A stretch of DNA of 64,000 nt, taken from positions 496,001 through 560,000 of the forward strand of contig NZ_JACVUI010000001.1 of NCBI RefSeq assembly GCF_016624945.1. Reading direction: 5' to 3'. The notes beneath the pieces were generated by a model. The model made no database searches and was not told the origin of the DNA. It worked only from the letters and a program-made list of their open reading frames with translations. Positions 9,414-18,252 of the stretch are shown piece after piece. This DNA is from Acinetobacter sp. S54. GTDB lineage: Bacteria > Pseudomonadota > Gammaproteobacteria > Pseudomonadales > Moraxellaceae. Numbering within the stretch: the stretch's first letter is position 1; each line of letters opens with the position of its first letter. The translations under genes and the position numbers were made by a program.

Positions 9414-9692
9414 ATGTCTATTCAACAGTTGAAAGAATTATTTGGTAGCCAGGAAGCCATTCTGGAACTGGTTCAACTTGAAGGTGGTGAGTTGGCACTG
9501 CGAAATGCTGATTCAGAACAAGAACCTTTGGTAAAAATCCAGTTTAATGATGAAGTCAAAGCACTTCTTGGAGATCAAACCCCAATGGTCGCCCAACATA
9601 TGATTCAAGCTGCATTATTTGGTTTGCTGGAAAAGCAGATGAATCAATGGCAGGCTGAAGTGTTAGATGAGCAACCACAACATCTAAGCTAA
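9414..9692 (+). CDS. small conserved protein of unknown function
   Basis: A 92-residue acidic protein beginning SIQQLKELFGSQEAI and ending in a Gln/Glu-rich helix. No known motif and no signal peptide are seen. The start is fixed by GGAGGA five bases before the ATG at 9414 and by a promoter at 9324-9352; the longer frame starting at 9324 would run through that promoter. The gene ends at a bidirectional terminator shared with the convergent antiporter gene. Confidence 0.75.
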   Translation: MSIQQLKELFGSQEAILELVQLEGGELALRNADSEQEPLVKIQFNDEVKALLGDQTPMVAQHMIQAALFGLLEKQMNQWQAEVLDEQPQHLS

Positions 9693-9721
9693 AAAAAGCG
9701 TACCCTGAGTACGCTTTTTTT
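9691..9721. terminator. bidirectional intrinsic terminator
   Basis: Stem GCGTAC/GTACGC with loop CCTGA, an A-run on the left and a T-run on the right, between convergent genes. The A-run overlaps the last stop codon of the plus-strand gene. Confidence 0.85.
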
Positions 9722-9741
9722 ATTGTTTTCTTGATTAGATT

Positions 9742-11463
9742 TTAATGGCCATTTGTTATTGGATGATGCGCCACTTCAATCTGATGCAAAATATGTTGAC
9801 TCATATTCTTCGCCATTTCCTCTTTAGCATAAAACACTAAACCGACATTATCCTGACGAATGACTTCAGCTTCTTCATGACTTTCAGCACAGCAAAGTAC
9901 TTCGATGCGTGGATTAAGCTGTTTGGCAATATCAACAATACGATGAATATCAATAATATCCATCGGTGACAACACCAATAACCGCGCATGCATGATATGT
10001 GCCTGAATCAGTACACTTGGCTCGGTGGCTTCACCACTAACAGCTGGAATGCCTTTCTTACGCAGATTTTCGACAATCTCACGATTTTCTTCTGCAATAA
10101 CCACACGGATATCTTGTTCCATCAAGGTCTTGGCAATTCGTCGTCCAACCTCACCATAACCCACCATGACCACTTGATCACGTAAGTAGTCTTGGTCGAC
10201 TTCATCTGGCAACATTGCCAATGGATCACCACTACGTTCCAGCAAACGTGCTAAATGTGAACGTTCACGGATCCAACGCTGAAGAGGTTCAATTGCTGAA
10301 AAGACAAATGAATTGAGGGTAATGGAAAATAACGCACCTGCTAAAATTAGATTTTGTGCATCTAAGGTCAATAGTCCTAGGGACACACCTAGTGTTGCTA
10401 AGATAAAAGAAAACTCGCCAATTTGTGCCAAACTGGCACCTACAGTGAGAACCGTATTAATGGGATAACGGAAGAATAAAACTAGTGCCATGGCAGCCAA
10501 GGTTTTTCCGATCATAATAATCGCGATCACTGCCAAAATATGTAAAGGCTGCTCAACCAGAATACGCGGGTCAAATAGCATGCCGACTGAAACGAAAAAC
10601 AAAATCGAAAAAATTTCACGTAACGGCAGAGTTTCTTCTTCTGCACGATGGCTAAAGTCCGATTCCTTCACGACCATGCCTGCAAAGAAAGCACCTAGTG
10701 CCATGGAAACACCAAAAATGGCATATGAACCATAGGCAATTGAAACAGCAGCAGCAACGACAGTAAGAGTAAATAATTCACGTGATCCTAGACGTGCTAC
10801 GAATTGCATGATCATTGGTACAAGACGTTTACCAATAATCAGCATAAAGGCAATAAAACCCGCAACCTTTAGTAGGGTAATGCCTAAGGTAATCCAGATA
10901 TTATGATCAGTTGTGGTATGTGCTAATGCTTTTCCACCAAGTAATACTGCGGTAGCAGGAAGCAAAACCAGCACCAATACCATGACCAGATCTTCGACCA
11001 ACAACCAGCCTACTGCAATTTTACCATTGACTGAATCTAATAAACCACGATCACCTAAAGCTTTGAGTAAGACCACAGTACTGGCACAGGAAAGGCTTAA
11101 ACCAAAGACCAGTGCTGAACCGAAACTCCAGCCCCACCACATTGAAACTCCAACTCCAAGCAAGGTCGCCACAGCGATCTGTAAAATTGCACCTGGCAGG
11201 GCAATGCGGCGTACTTGAAGTAAATCACTCAGGGAAAAATGCATTCCCACGCCAAACATCAGGAACATGACACCAAGTTCAGCAAGCTGATTGGCCAATT
11301 GCATATCTGCAACTACACCCGGTGTATTGGGGCTAATAATAATGCCCGCAATAAGATAACCGATTAGCGGAGGTAGGCGTAGACGTGCGGCAATATAGCC
11401 AAATATGAGGGCTATACCGAACCCAACTGCCAGTAAAATAATCAAATCTACGTCATGTGGCAC
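9742..11463 (-). CDS. ybaL: YbaL/KefB-type CPA2 cation:proton antiporter
   Basis: Inner-membrane monovalent cation/proton antiporter of the CPA2 family. About residues 5-390 form 12-13 transmembrane helices, and the N-terminal pattern (LRLPPLIGYLIAGI, LGVMFLMFGVGMHFS) is very close to E. coli YbaL. The C-terminal part has a TrkA-N/RCK Rossmann domain starting at VVMVGYGEVGRRIA (GxGxxG), which in KefB/KefC binds nucleotide and gates transport. Length 573 fits YbaL (about 558). It is convergent with the preceding gene and followed on its own strand only by the shared terminator. The transported ion is an inference from family. Confidence 0.88.
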   Translation of the reverse strand: MPHDVDLIILLAVGFGIALIFGYIAARLRLPPLIGYLIAGIIISPNTPGVVADMQLANQLAELGVMFLMFGVGMHFSLSDLLQVRRIALPGAILQIAVATLLGVGVSMWWGWSFGSALVFGLSLSCASTVVLLKALGDRGLLDSVNGKIAVGWLLVEDLVMVLVLVLLPATAVLLGGKALAHTTTDHNIWITLGITLLKVAGFIAFMLIIGKRLVPMIMQFVARLGSRELFTLTVVAAAVSIAYGSYAIFGVSMALGAFFAGMVVKESDFSHRAEEETLPLREIFSILFFVSVGMLFDPRILVEQPLHILAVIAIIMIGKTLAAMALVLFFRYPINTVLTVGASLAQIGEFSFILATLGVSLGLLTLDAQNLILAGALFSITLNSFVFSAIEPLQRWIRERSHLARLLERSGDPLAMLPDEVDQDYLRDQVVMVGYGEVGRRIAKTLMEQDIRVVIAEENREIVENLRKKGIPAVSGEATEPSVLIQAHIMHARLLVLSPMDIIDIHRIVDIAKQLNPRIEVLCCAESHEEAEVIRQDNVGLVFYAKEEMAKNMSQHILHQIEVAHHPITNGH

Positions 11464-11561
11464 TCAACACTCCTTTAAGTGATTGGGTTTAATCGTTAAG
11501 CATAAAAAATGCCAATATTAAAATTATGAAAAGTTTAACAAGCTGAGTAAAAAAAATGCAA

Positions 11562-11594
11562 AAAAAAACGACTTCAACTGAAGCCGTTTTTTTA
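11562..11594 (-). terminator. intrinsic terminator of the rpmB-rpmG operon
   Basis: On the minus strand the stem ACGGCTTCA/TGAAGTCGT (one G-T pair) is followed by a T-run of 8 bases. It begins about 12 bases after the rpmG stop. Confidence 0.8.
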
Positions 11595-11605
11595 AGAATC
11601 TAAAA

Positions 11606-11761
11606 TTATTTGATTTTAGCTTCTTTGAAAATGACGTGTTGACGGATTTTTGGATCAAATTTTTTGATTTCCATTTTTTCCGGCATAGTACGTTTGTTCT
11701 TCGTGGTAGTGTAGAAATAACCAGTACCAGCAGAAGAAACTAGGCGAATCTTGTCACGCAT
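11606..11761 (-). CDS. rpmG: 50S ribosomal protein L33
   Basis: A 51-codon reading frame on the minus strand starting [20 protein letters not shown] and ending in KEAKIK, which is L33 of the large ribosomal subunit. It lacks the zinc-binding Cys pairs of the C+ form, so it is the C-minus type normal in proteobacteria. A strong AAGGAG site lies just upstream. It follows rpmB by 12 bases in the usual rpmB-rpmG order. Confidence 0.97.
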
Positions 11762-11773
11762 TGCAAGGACTCC

Positions 11774-12010
11774 TTAGATCTTTTGACCTTGAGCACGAAG
11801 ATCAGCAACAACCTTTTCAATGCCCAATTTGTCGATAATACGCATACCTTTAGTGGTTAAACGAAGACGTACAAAACGTTTTTCGCTTTCTAACCAAAAA
11901 CGGTGGTGATGCAGGTTCGGCTCGAACCGGCGCTTGGTTTTGTTGTTGGCGTGTGAGACGTTGTTACCAACGACTGGACGCTTGCCGGTAACTTGGCAAA
12001 CCTTAGACAT
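11774..12010 (-). CDS. rpmB: 50S ribosomal protein L28
   Basis: A 78-residue basic protein of the large ribosomal subunit ([20 protein letters not shown] at the start, then [18 protein letters not shown]). The start at 12010 is set by GGAG 7 bases upstream and by the family N-terminus; a longer frame reaching 12061 adds 17 residues with no homology. First gene of the rpmB-rpmG operon, with a promoter at 12093-12121. Confidence 0.97.
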
Positions 12011-12092
12011 GGTGGAACTCCATTGATTTAGCCAACAGCAAATCTGTGGCCAGTCATACAAATAAACGGATTGAATTTATTCAAGGGGCGTT

Positions 12093-12121
12093 TTATACCA
12101 AAAATACGATTAAAAGACAAG
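12093..12121 (-). promoter_or_regulatory. sigma70 promoter of rpmB-rpmG
   Basis: On the minus strand TTGTCT (12121-12116), 17-base spacer, TATAAA (12098-12093), about 80 bases before the rpmB start. A small TTGAA/TTCAA inverted repeat lies in the leader at 12072-12085. Confidence 0.65.
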
Positions 12122-12176
12122 CGAATTTGGTAAAAACACGGCATGATTCGGTGTGATAGATCATGCCTTGATCACC

Positions 12177-13625
12177 CTAGCGTAGAAGTGTTTTATAAAG
12201 CAATCGATGAATCGGCTTATTAAATGGTGGCAGGATGTATTTTAAGCTATATAGCTTAGGATTTGACATCATGGAACGTTCATGCGATAGATTGAAAAAA
12301 CCTTCAGGCCCGTGATATTTACCCATTCCTGAAGCACCAACGCCCCCAAATGGAAGGTCATCCTGTGCAACATGGGTTAATACAGTATTTTGACCAAAAT
12401 GTCCCGAATGTGTGCGTTCAGCAAGATACTCGGCACGTGCTTGATCAAAGTCGAAGTAGTATAACGCAAGTGGACGTGGACGGCGATTAATAAACTCAAT
12501 GACATCTTCAATTTGATCATATTCAAAGATTGGAAGAATTGGACCGAAGATCTCATTCTTCATAATTTCCATTTCTGTGGTCACACCTGTTAGTAATGTC
12601 GGTGCAATTTTACGGATATCATCCAACTGTTCTTGAGCTGGATTGAGTTCAATAATACGGGCGCCTTGTGAGCGGGCATCTTCTAAATAACCTTGTAAAC
12701 GATTGTATTGTTTATCATTGATAATAGAGGTGTAATCTTGATTATCACGGAAAGCTGGATACATACCTTTCACAATGATTTTAAAGTTTTCAATAAACTC
12801 AGCAGTACGACCTTTAGGTAAGAATAAATAATCCGGGGCTACACAAGTTTGACCTGCATTCCAAAGCTTACCTACCGCTAAGCGCTGTGCAGCATCTTTC
12901 ATATCAATAGACGGATGTACAACCGCAGGGGATTTACCACCGAGCTCTAAGATGACAGGAACCAAATTTTCAGCCGCAGCAGCCATTACGGTTTTACCGA
13001 CGTTGGTTGAGCCAGTAAAAATCATTTTGTCGAAAGGTAAATGACTAAATGCATCTGAAATCGCACCACCGCCATTTACAACAGTCACGAGTTCTTGTGG
13101 GAAGGCTTCTGAAAGGGCATTTTCTAGCACTTGACCAAAGTATGCCGAAGCGCTTGAAATTTTGATCATGGCATGATTGCCAGCAGCCAGCGCACAAATC
13201 AGTGGCCCAACAGATAGTAACAATGGATAGTTCCACGGTGTAATAATTCCCACCACGCCCAATGGCTGATATTGAACCCAAGCTTTGGCGGGTTGATGAA
13301 TCAAACTGACATGACGCTTGGATGGCTTCATCCATTCGGTTAAATGCTTGCTATAATAACCAATCTGTTCAATACAGGTGAGCAACTCGCCAATTTTGGT
13401 TTCACCGATAGAACGGTTACCATAATCACGATTAATTGCATCTGCAATTTGATCCTGATATTTGACTAAAACACGTTTAAGCCGAGCTAAACGATCAATA
13501 CGATCTTTTGCGGTTGGCACAGGGTAGCGTTGATATGCTAACTTTTGATGTTCCAGTAAGTCCTTTAACTGTTGGGTATCGAATGAATGAGGAGTCATCG
13601 ACATTGTTTTTGTTTGACTGTTCAT
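12177..13625 (-). CDS. aldehyde dehydrogenase, coniferyl-aldehyde-dehydrogenase-like
   Basis: NAD(P)-dependent oxidation of an aldehyde to an acid. The general-base region is LELGGKSP and the catalytic cysteine is in GQTCVAPDY; the C-terminal part (FGGVGASGMGKYHG) is typical of class 3-like ALDHs. At 482 residues it matches proteins annotated as coniferyl aldehyde dehydrogenases, which in practice act on several aliphatic or aromatic aldehydes, so the substrate is open. It is divergent from a TetR regulator, and the 20 bp palindrome between them suggests repression by that regulator with release by an aldehyde, fatty acid or related ligand. Confidence 0.88.
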   Translation of the reverse strand: MNSQTKTMSMTPHSFDTQQLKDLLEHQKLAYQRYPVPTAKDRIDRLARLKRVLVKYQDQIADAINRDYGNRSIGETKIGELLTCIEQIGYYSKHLTEWMKPSKRHVSLIHQPAKAWVQYQPLGVVGIITPWNYPLLLSVGPLICALAAGNHAMIKISSASAYFGQVLENALSEAFPQELVTVVNGGGAISDAFSHLPFDKMIFTGSTNVGKTVMAAAAENLVPVILELGGKSPAVVHPSIDMKDAAQRLAVGKLWNAGQTCVAPDYLFLPKGRTAEFIENFKIIVKGMYPAFRDNQDYTSIINDKQYNRLQGYLEDARSQGARIIELNPAQEQLDDIRKIAPTLLTGVTTEMEIMKNEIFGPILPIFEYDQIEDVIEFINRRPRPLALYYFDFDQARAEYLAERTHSGHFGQNTVLTHVAQDDLPFGGVGASGMGKYHGPEGFFNLSHERSMMSNPKLYSLKYILPPFNKPIHRLLYKTLLR

Positions 13626-13665
13626 GACACGCTTCCATAACTAAAATTTGCTCTATATGATATTT

Positions 13666-13685
13666 TTTAGAGTAAATACTCTAAA
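13666..13685. promoter_or_regulatory. perfect 20 bp palindrome, candidate TetR operator
   Basis: tttagagta-aa-tactctaaa: 9 bp arms with a 2-base centre, in the 122-base gap between the divergent aldehyde dehydrogenase and TetR genes. On the minus strand TATCAT (13664-13659) could be the -10 box of the dehydrogenase promoter, with a weak -35 inside the palindrome. Confidence 0.7.
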
Positions 13686-13747
13686 TAGTCAAGCTGGTTT
13701 ATGTGTCAGCGTTTTAACTCTTTGAATTTACATACGGTTATTAAATA

Positions 13748-14437
13748 ATGTCTCTCAGTAAAACAGTCAAAACCAAAGATCGTATTTTGCAAATCAGCTT
13801 GCAATTGTTTAATGAGCGTGGAGAGCGTTCAGTCACAACGAATCATATTGCGGCTGAACTGGGCATTAGTCCTGGTAATTTGTATTATCACTTTCGCAAT
13901 AAACAGGAAATTATTAAAGAGCTGGCGGAGCAATACCAACATGAAACACTAGAGATGCTGGCATTACCAGATGACCGTCTAGTCAATGCCAATGATAAAA
14001 TTCGTTATTTTCAGGTACTCAGTAATCAGCTTTGGGCTTATCGTTTTTTGCATCGCGATGTCTATCATTTAATTGAAAGTAATGATGACTTTAAAAAGAT
14101 TTACCCTCGTTTTGCCGGGAAGGTGATGCAACAGGGGCAAAAAATTTATCAGGCTTTTGTTGACGCTGGTCTTATGAAAATGACCAATTCAGAAATTGAG
14201 GCTTTGGTCATCAACTTATGGATTGTATTAACGAACTGGACTAATTTCCTGTACATGTCTGGGCATATCAGTGATTGCAGTCATCTTGAAGAGAAATGGA
14301 TTTGGCAGGCTTTGCGTCAGATGGTTTTTCTGGAAGGGCCATATTTGATGGGTGAAAGCCGTCAAACTTATGAAAGTTTGTTGGAAAGTTTTGGAAGCTC
14401 GGAACTTTTTGCTAGCTTGTCTTCAAAAGTAGAGTGA
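13748..14437 (+). CDS. TetR-family transcriptional regulator
   Basis: A 229-residue one-component repressor by family. The N-terminal helix-turn-helix lies at about residues 10-60 (TTNHIAAELGISPGNLYYHF is the recognition region). The remaining 170 residues are a helical ligand-binding and dimerisation domain ending in aromatic-rich helices. It is transcribed away from the aldehyde dehydrogenase, with the palindrome at 13666-13685 between them, so control of that gene and of itself is likely. The ligand is not known. Confidence 0.92.
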   Translation: MSLSKTVKTKDRILQISLQLFNERGERSVTTNHIAAELGISPGNLYYHFRNKQEIIKELAEQYQHETLEMLALPDDRLVNANDKIRYFQVLSNQLWAYRFLHRDVYHLIESNDDFKKIYPRFAGKVMQQGQKIYQAFVDAGLMKMTNSEIEALVINLWIVLTNWTNFLYMSGHISDCSHLEEKWIWQALRQMVFLEGPYLMGESRQTYESLLESFGSSELFASLSSKVE

Positions 14438-14555
14438 TTTTTAGTCAGTTTGGTTTCTGCGATTGATCCATTTAAGGAAACTATTCTGTCTCTGCGGAAA
14501 AAGCGCTAGAATACTTGGCTTGTTTTTAAATTGACCTATAAGTGATATTAATCAA

Positions 14556-15422
14556 ATGAACACGACCACCGCCAATACAGCACGTTTACTCATCACTTGT
14601 GAAGACAAGCCGGGCATCGTGCAAGCTGTATCGAGCTTTTTGTATCATCAGGGAGCAAATATTACCGCACTTGATCAATACGCGACAGAAGCTCAGGGTG
14701 GGCGCTATTTTATGCGTGTTGAGTTTGAGTTAGAGCATTTACAAAGCCGTAAAGATACTTTGATCCAGACTTTTGCGGCAAATGTTGCTGAACGTTATAA
14801 CATGCAGTGGCGACTGGCTTTTGTAAATGAACTGAAAAAAGTGGGTATTTTGGTTTCTAAAGTGGATCATGCACTTTTAGAGCTATTATGGCGTCATGCA
14901 CGTGGCGGCTTGCCGTGTGAGATTACTAAAGTTGTGTCAAATCACGAAGATTTACGTGAAGCCGTTGAAAACTTTGGTATTCCTTTTGAAGTAGTACCTG
15001 TTAATAAAGAAAACAAACGTGAAGCCTATGCCAAAATTGACGACCTTATGCAGGGAAATGATTTGTTGGTATTAGCCCGTTATATGCAAATTCTGGATGA
15101 GGAATTTGTACGACATTGGGAAATGAAAGTGATTAATATCCATCATTCATTTTTACCCGCTTTTGTGGGGGCCAATCCTTATAAACAAGCCTATGAAAAA
15201 GGCGTGAAATTGATTGGGGCAACTGCACATTATGTGACAGCTGATCTGGATCAGGGACCAATCATTGAGCAGGATGTAGAGCGTGTCAACCATGACTTTA
15301 CGGTCGAACAGTTAAGAGAATTGGGTCAAGATGTGGAACGTAATGTATTGGCCCGGGCTGTAAAATGGCATCTTGAAGATCGTATTATCGTCGATGGGAA
15401 CAAGACGGTCGTTTTCCAGTAA
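14556..15422 (+). CDS. purU: formyltetrahydrofolate deformylase
   Basis: Hydrolyses 10-formyltetrahydrofolate to formate and tetrahydrofolate, balancing one-carbon pools and supplying formate to PurT. An ACT domain covers about residues 8-85 (LLITCEDKPGIVQAVSSF). The formyltransferase-like catalytic domain follows, with the INIHHSFLPAF block and the HYVTADLDQGPIIEQD block that carries the catalytic Asp. Length 288 is normal. It stands alone and ends at a terminator. Confidence 0.95.
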   Translation: MNTTTANTARLLITCEDKPGIVQAVSSFLYHQGANITALDQYATEAQGGRYFMRVEFELEHLQSRKDTLIQTFAANVAERYNMQWRLAFVNELKKVGILVSKVDHALLELLWRHARGGLPCEITKVVSNHEDLREAVENFGIPFEVVPVNKENKREAYAKIDDLMQGNDLLVLARYMQILDEEFVRHWEMKVINIHHSFLPAFVGANPYKQAYEKGVKLIGATAHYVTADLDQGPIIEQDVERVNHDFTVEQLRELGQDVERNVLARAVKWHLEDRIIVDGNKTVVFQ

Positions 15423-15435
15423 CAGCCGAACCGCA

Positions 15436-15471
15436 ATCGAAAAAAGTATGCCTTAGCGCATGCTTTTTTTT
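15436..15471 (+). terminator. intrinsic terminator after purU
   Basis: Stem AGTATGC/GCATGCT (one G-T pair), A-run before and a run of 8 T after, starting about 14 bases past the purU stop. Confidence 0.8.
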
Positions 15472-15620
15472 TGCGCGTCTACTGTTATGATATAACATAA
15501 TTAATGTTTCCGATAATAGAACACTTATTTTAAGGAATTTTCTATATCTAAACTTTGATTTTATCATATTGAAATATATAAAAATTTATTTATATCAGTT
15601 ACAGATTGATAAAATAATGG

Positions 15621-15650
15621 TTGCAAATGAAAACACTTCTCATTTATTAT
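15621..15650 (+). promoter_or_regulatory. promoter with overlapping Fur box for tonB-exbB-exbD
   Basis: TTGCAA (15621-15626) and TATTAT (15645-15650) are 18 bases apart. A Fur-box-like sequence at 15625-15645 has outer arms AAATGA and TCATTT and fits the AAATGATAATnATTCTCATTT form at about 17 of 20 positions, although it fits the 19 bp E. coli consensus poorly. It would lie exactly over the spacer, so iron-loaded Fur could block polymerase. The rest of the 318-base gap holds the purU terminator and AT-rich sequence. Confidence 0.55.
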
Positions 15651-15740
15651 TGCGTTACTTTAATTGTTTGAACCGATGAACTAAATCGTTCCGATACATA
15701 GTTACGGACATTTGGTTTTCAACAAGGTAATTAGATTCAC

Positions 15741-16520
15741 ATGAGTCAATCTCCTGCAATAACTTTGAATTCTACTCCTCCGAATTCTCCTCATCCGATG
15801 AAAAAGAAGATCATCACTGCACTTATTGCGGTTGTGGTTGGTCATGTGGGAGTGTTATGGGCGGTAAGTCACATTAAAAGCCCTGAGCTCAGACCTATTG
15901 ATAAACAACCATTAAACGTTCGTTTCGTAAAAATTCAGGCTCCACCACCTCTTCCACCGAAGCCTAAGGCAGAACCGAAGAAAGAAGAGCCTAAACCTAA
16001 AAAAGAGGTAAAAGAGGTTAAGGTTGTAGAAAAAGTTGCACCACCGCCAAAGAAAGTGGAAAAAGTGCAGCAGGTGAAAAAGGCGGAAACACCAAAAGAG
16101 GTGGTCAAAGCGGAACCTCAGGTGGATATGAAGCCTTTGACGACCACTACAACCACTGAAAAAGTGGTTGAAAAAGCGAAACCTGCTCCACAACCTGCAG
16201 CAGAACCACAACGCGATCCATCTCCTAAAAACGTATCTATCGGTGGTTCAGGTGTGCAGTGGAGTCGTTCTCCACGTCCATCTTATACCAATCGCGATCT
16301 ACAGGGTGAAACTCGTACTGTCGTGGTGATGATTGAGGCGGATGAGAGTGGCAAGATTACTAATGCACGTGTCACACGTAGTAGTGGCGTTGCTGCATTG
16401 GATGACAAGATTTTACGCGCTGTGCGTAGTGCAAAATTCAAACCGTATAAAGAAAATGGTGTGGCTTACCCGATTCGGGCTGAACAACCATTTGAATTAA
16501 CATTGAATCCTAACGGCTAA
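15741..16520 (+). CDS. tonB: energy transducer TonB
   Basis: Carries proton-motive energy from ExbB-ExbD to outer-membrane TonB-dependent receptors. A short cytoplasmic tail is followed by one transmembrane helix (about residues 24-43), a long Pro/Lys/Glu-rich periplasm-spanning region (about 55-165) and the C-terminal TonB domain (about 175-259; the YPIRAEQPFELTLNP end is typical). It is first in a tonB-exbB-exbD operon (19-base gap to exbB). The receptors BtuB and PiuA encoded later in this window are likely partners. The ribosome binding site for this ATG is weak, so the exact start is a little uncertain. Confidence 0.93.
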   Translation: MSQSPAITLNSTPPNSPHPMKKKIITALIAVVVGHVGVLWAVSHIKSPELRPIDKQPLNVRFVKIQAPPPLPPKPKAEPKKEEPKPKKEVKEVKVVEKVAPPPKKVEKVQQVKKAETPKEVVKAEPQVDMKPLTTTTTTEKVVEKAKPAPQPAAEPQRDPSPKNVSIGGSGVQWSRSPRPSYTNRDLQGETRTVVVMIEADESGKITNARVTRSSGVAALDDKILRAVRSAKFKPYKENGVAYPIRAEQPFELTLNPNG

Positions 16521-16539
16521 CATTTTCAGGAGTTCGAGT

Positions 16540-17163
16540 ATGAACTTTTCAGTTTATTGGCAACATGCCGATGCAGTCAGCAAAACACTGTATTTTGTGC
16601 TTTTGGTCATGTCGATTGCAACTTGGACGATTTTCATCCTCCGTTTGATGGGAACACGCCAATTAAAACAACAAGCTTATGCTCAACTGTCTAAAGCATT
16701 ATCCAGCTTAAAAGCAAAGTTTGTACATCTTCCATTTGATCAACGTAAAGCTGTAGCTGAACAAGCTTTGCTTCGTCAGATTTCTGCCGAAAAATCCCAT
16801 GCTGAAAAAGGCGTTGCAGTATTAGGTACCATTGCATCAATTGCACCTTTTGTGGGTTTATTTGGGACAGTGTGGGGTATTTTCCATGCCTTGGTGGCCG
16901 TTGGCAAAAGTGGTCAGGCAGGTCTGGCTCAGGTTGCAACGCCAGTGGGTGAAGCACTGATCATGACAGGTTTGGGTTTGGCTGTTGCTATTCCAGCGGT
17001 ATTGGCCTACAACATTTGTGTACGCTTTAATCGTGGTTTAGCGCATGATTTACAAGATCAAGCCCATAGCTTATTGATTGACACGATGTTGTTGCAAGAC
17101 TCTGTAGAAGCAAAAGTAGATGTGAAAGCTACTTCACAAAGTTATGTTGGAGGTCAGGCTTAA
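16540..17163 (+). CDS. exbB: biopolymer transport protein ExbB
   Basis: Proton-channel subunit of the TonB energising complex (MotA/TolQ/ExbB family), inner membrane. Three transmembrane helices: about residues 17-37, 95-115 and 140-160. The GVAVLGTIASIAPFVGLFGT block and the GEALIMTGLGLAVAIPAV block are the conserved family core. CAGGAGT precedes the ATG. Length 207 is usual for the shorter ExbB form. Its last base overlaps the first base of exbD (TAATG), which implies translational coupling. Confidence 0.95.
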   Translation: MNFSVYWQHADAVSKTLYFVLLVMSIATWTIFILRLMGTRQLKQQAYAQLSKALSSLKAKFVHLPFDQRKAVAEQALLRQISAEKSHAEKGVAVLGTIASIAPFVGLFGTVWGIFHALVAVGKSGQAGLAQVATPVGEALIMTGLGLAVAIPAVLAYNICVRFNRGLAHDLQDQAHSLLIDTMLLQDSVEAKVDVKATSQSYVGGQA

Positions 17164-17567
17164 TGGCTTTTCAATTGGGTGAAGACCACGACAGTGGCAT
17201 GAATGAGATGAACCTCATTCCGTTAATTGACATTATGTTGGTATTGATGATCATCTTCCTTGTCACAGCGACGGTCGCCAACCCATCAGTGCCATTAACT
17301 TTGCCAAAAACAACTGCTGAAATTCAGCCGCCACCCGATAAGCCAATTACGATTAGTATCAATGCTAATGGTGATATTGCTTGGGGTCAGGAAAATATTA
17401 CACTGGATGAACTTCAGAAACGTTTTCAAGAAGCGGGTCAATCAGCTCAGAAGCCAACTGTACAATTACGTGCAGATAAAGAATCACGTTATGATACAGT
17501 GGCTCAAGTGATGTCACGTGCGAGTGAAGCCGGACTCAGTGATATTGCTTTCGTGAGTGAAAACTAA
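17163..17567 (+). CDS. exbD: biopolymer transport protein ExbD
   Basis: Second proton-channel subunit, 134 residues. The single N-terminal transmembrane helix (about residues 19-40) has the essential aspartate in PLIDIMLVLMI (D23). The periplasmic C-terminal domain follows, with the typical LRADKESRYDTVAQVM stretch. The start codon overlaps the exbB stop by one base. The operon ends at the terminator at 17587-17619. Confidence 0.95.
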   Translation: MAFQLGEDHDSGMNEMNLIPLIDIMLVLMIIFLVTATVANPSVPLTLPKTTAEIQPPPDKPITISINANGDIAWGQENITLDELQKRFQEAGQSAQKPTVQLRADKESRYDTVAQVMSRASEAGLSDIAFVSEN

Positions 17568-17586
17568 ATACTCCGCGATGAGCTAA

Positions 17587-17619
17587 ATAAAAAGCAACTC
17601 AAATGAGTTGCTTTTTTTT
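17587..17619. terminator. bidirectional terminator between exbD and msrA
   Basis: Stem GCAACTCA/TGAGTTGC (17594-17601 and 17604-17611) with flanking A- and T-runs, between convergent genes. Confidence 0.88.
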
Positions 17620-17634
17620 ATATCAAAATTTGGA

Positions 17635-18159
17635 TTAATCTATTTTCACTAAATCCTGAAATTTCCCTCTTAGCTTGGATAATTTAGGTGGAATCGCAAA
17701 GTTACAATAACCTTGTGAAGGGTTCTTGGCATAAAAATTTTGATGATAATCTTCTGCTGGATAAAAGGTTGGTACAGGACTGAGCTCAGTAACGATGTTT
17801 AAACCTTCCTGTTTTAATTCTGAAATCAACTGTTCGGCTTGCTGTTTCTGGGTTTCGTCATAAGAATAAATGACTGAACGATATTGTGTCCCGACATCAT
17901 TACCTTGGCGGTTGAGTGTGGTCGGATCATGTGTCGCAAAGAAAACATTAAGCAATTGTATATAACTAACTTGTTGTTCATCAAAGTCAATTAAAATCAC
18001 TTCTGCATGCTTGGTTTGACCTGTACATACAGCTTCATAGGTGGGGTTGGGAATATCTCCACCAGCGTAACCGCTGACTACCTTGGTTACACCCTGAATC
18101 TGTAGGAAGACGGCTTCTGTGCACCAGAAACAACCTCCACCAAATAGTGCCTGTTGCAT
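17635..18159 (-). CDS. msrA: peptide methionine-S-sulfoxide reductase MsrA
   Basis: Reduces S-epimers of methionine sulfoxide in proteins and free methionine. The catalytic motif GCFWC is at residues 9-13 (Cys10 is the nucleophile), followed by TEAVF. Length 174 is normal for the short cytoplasmic form. The ATG at 18159 is preferred over the in-frame ATG at 18180 because GGAGGG lies 8 bases before it and the family starts just before GCFWC. It is convergent with exbD. Confidence 0.95.
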   Translation of the reverse strand: MQQALFGGGCFWCTEAVFLQIQGVTKVVSGYAGGDIPNPTYEAVCTGQTKHAEVILIDFDEQQVSYIQLLNVFFATHDPTTLNRQGNDVGTQYRSVIYSYDETQKQQAEQLISELKQEGLNIVTELSPVPTFYPAEDYHQNFYAKNPSQGYCNFAIPPKLSKLRGKFQDLVKID

Positions 18160-18252
18160 ATGTTTATCCCTCCATTTCATTGCTTAATTTTAACGCTATA
18201 GTGTTACCACAATTTATTTATAAGGTTAAAGTTTCTAGTCAGAATAACGCAT

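Noticed and set aside
10490..11218. Plus-strand ORFs inside the antiporter gene
   Set aside because: Shadows of a long membrane-protein gene; Ser/Thr/Lys-rich composition is the complement of hydrophobic codons.
11774..12061. 95-residue version of L28
   Set aside because: The extra 17 N-terminal residues have no similarity to L28 and lie upstream of the ribosome binding site at the 12010 start.
15912..16211. 99-residue minus-strand ORF inside tonB
   Set aside because: It is the antisense of the Pro/Lys-rich repeat region; its Phe/Leu/Arg/Trp-rich product is what such a shadow gives, and no ribosome binding site is seen.
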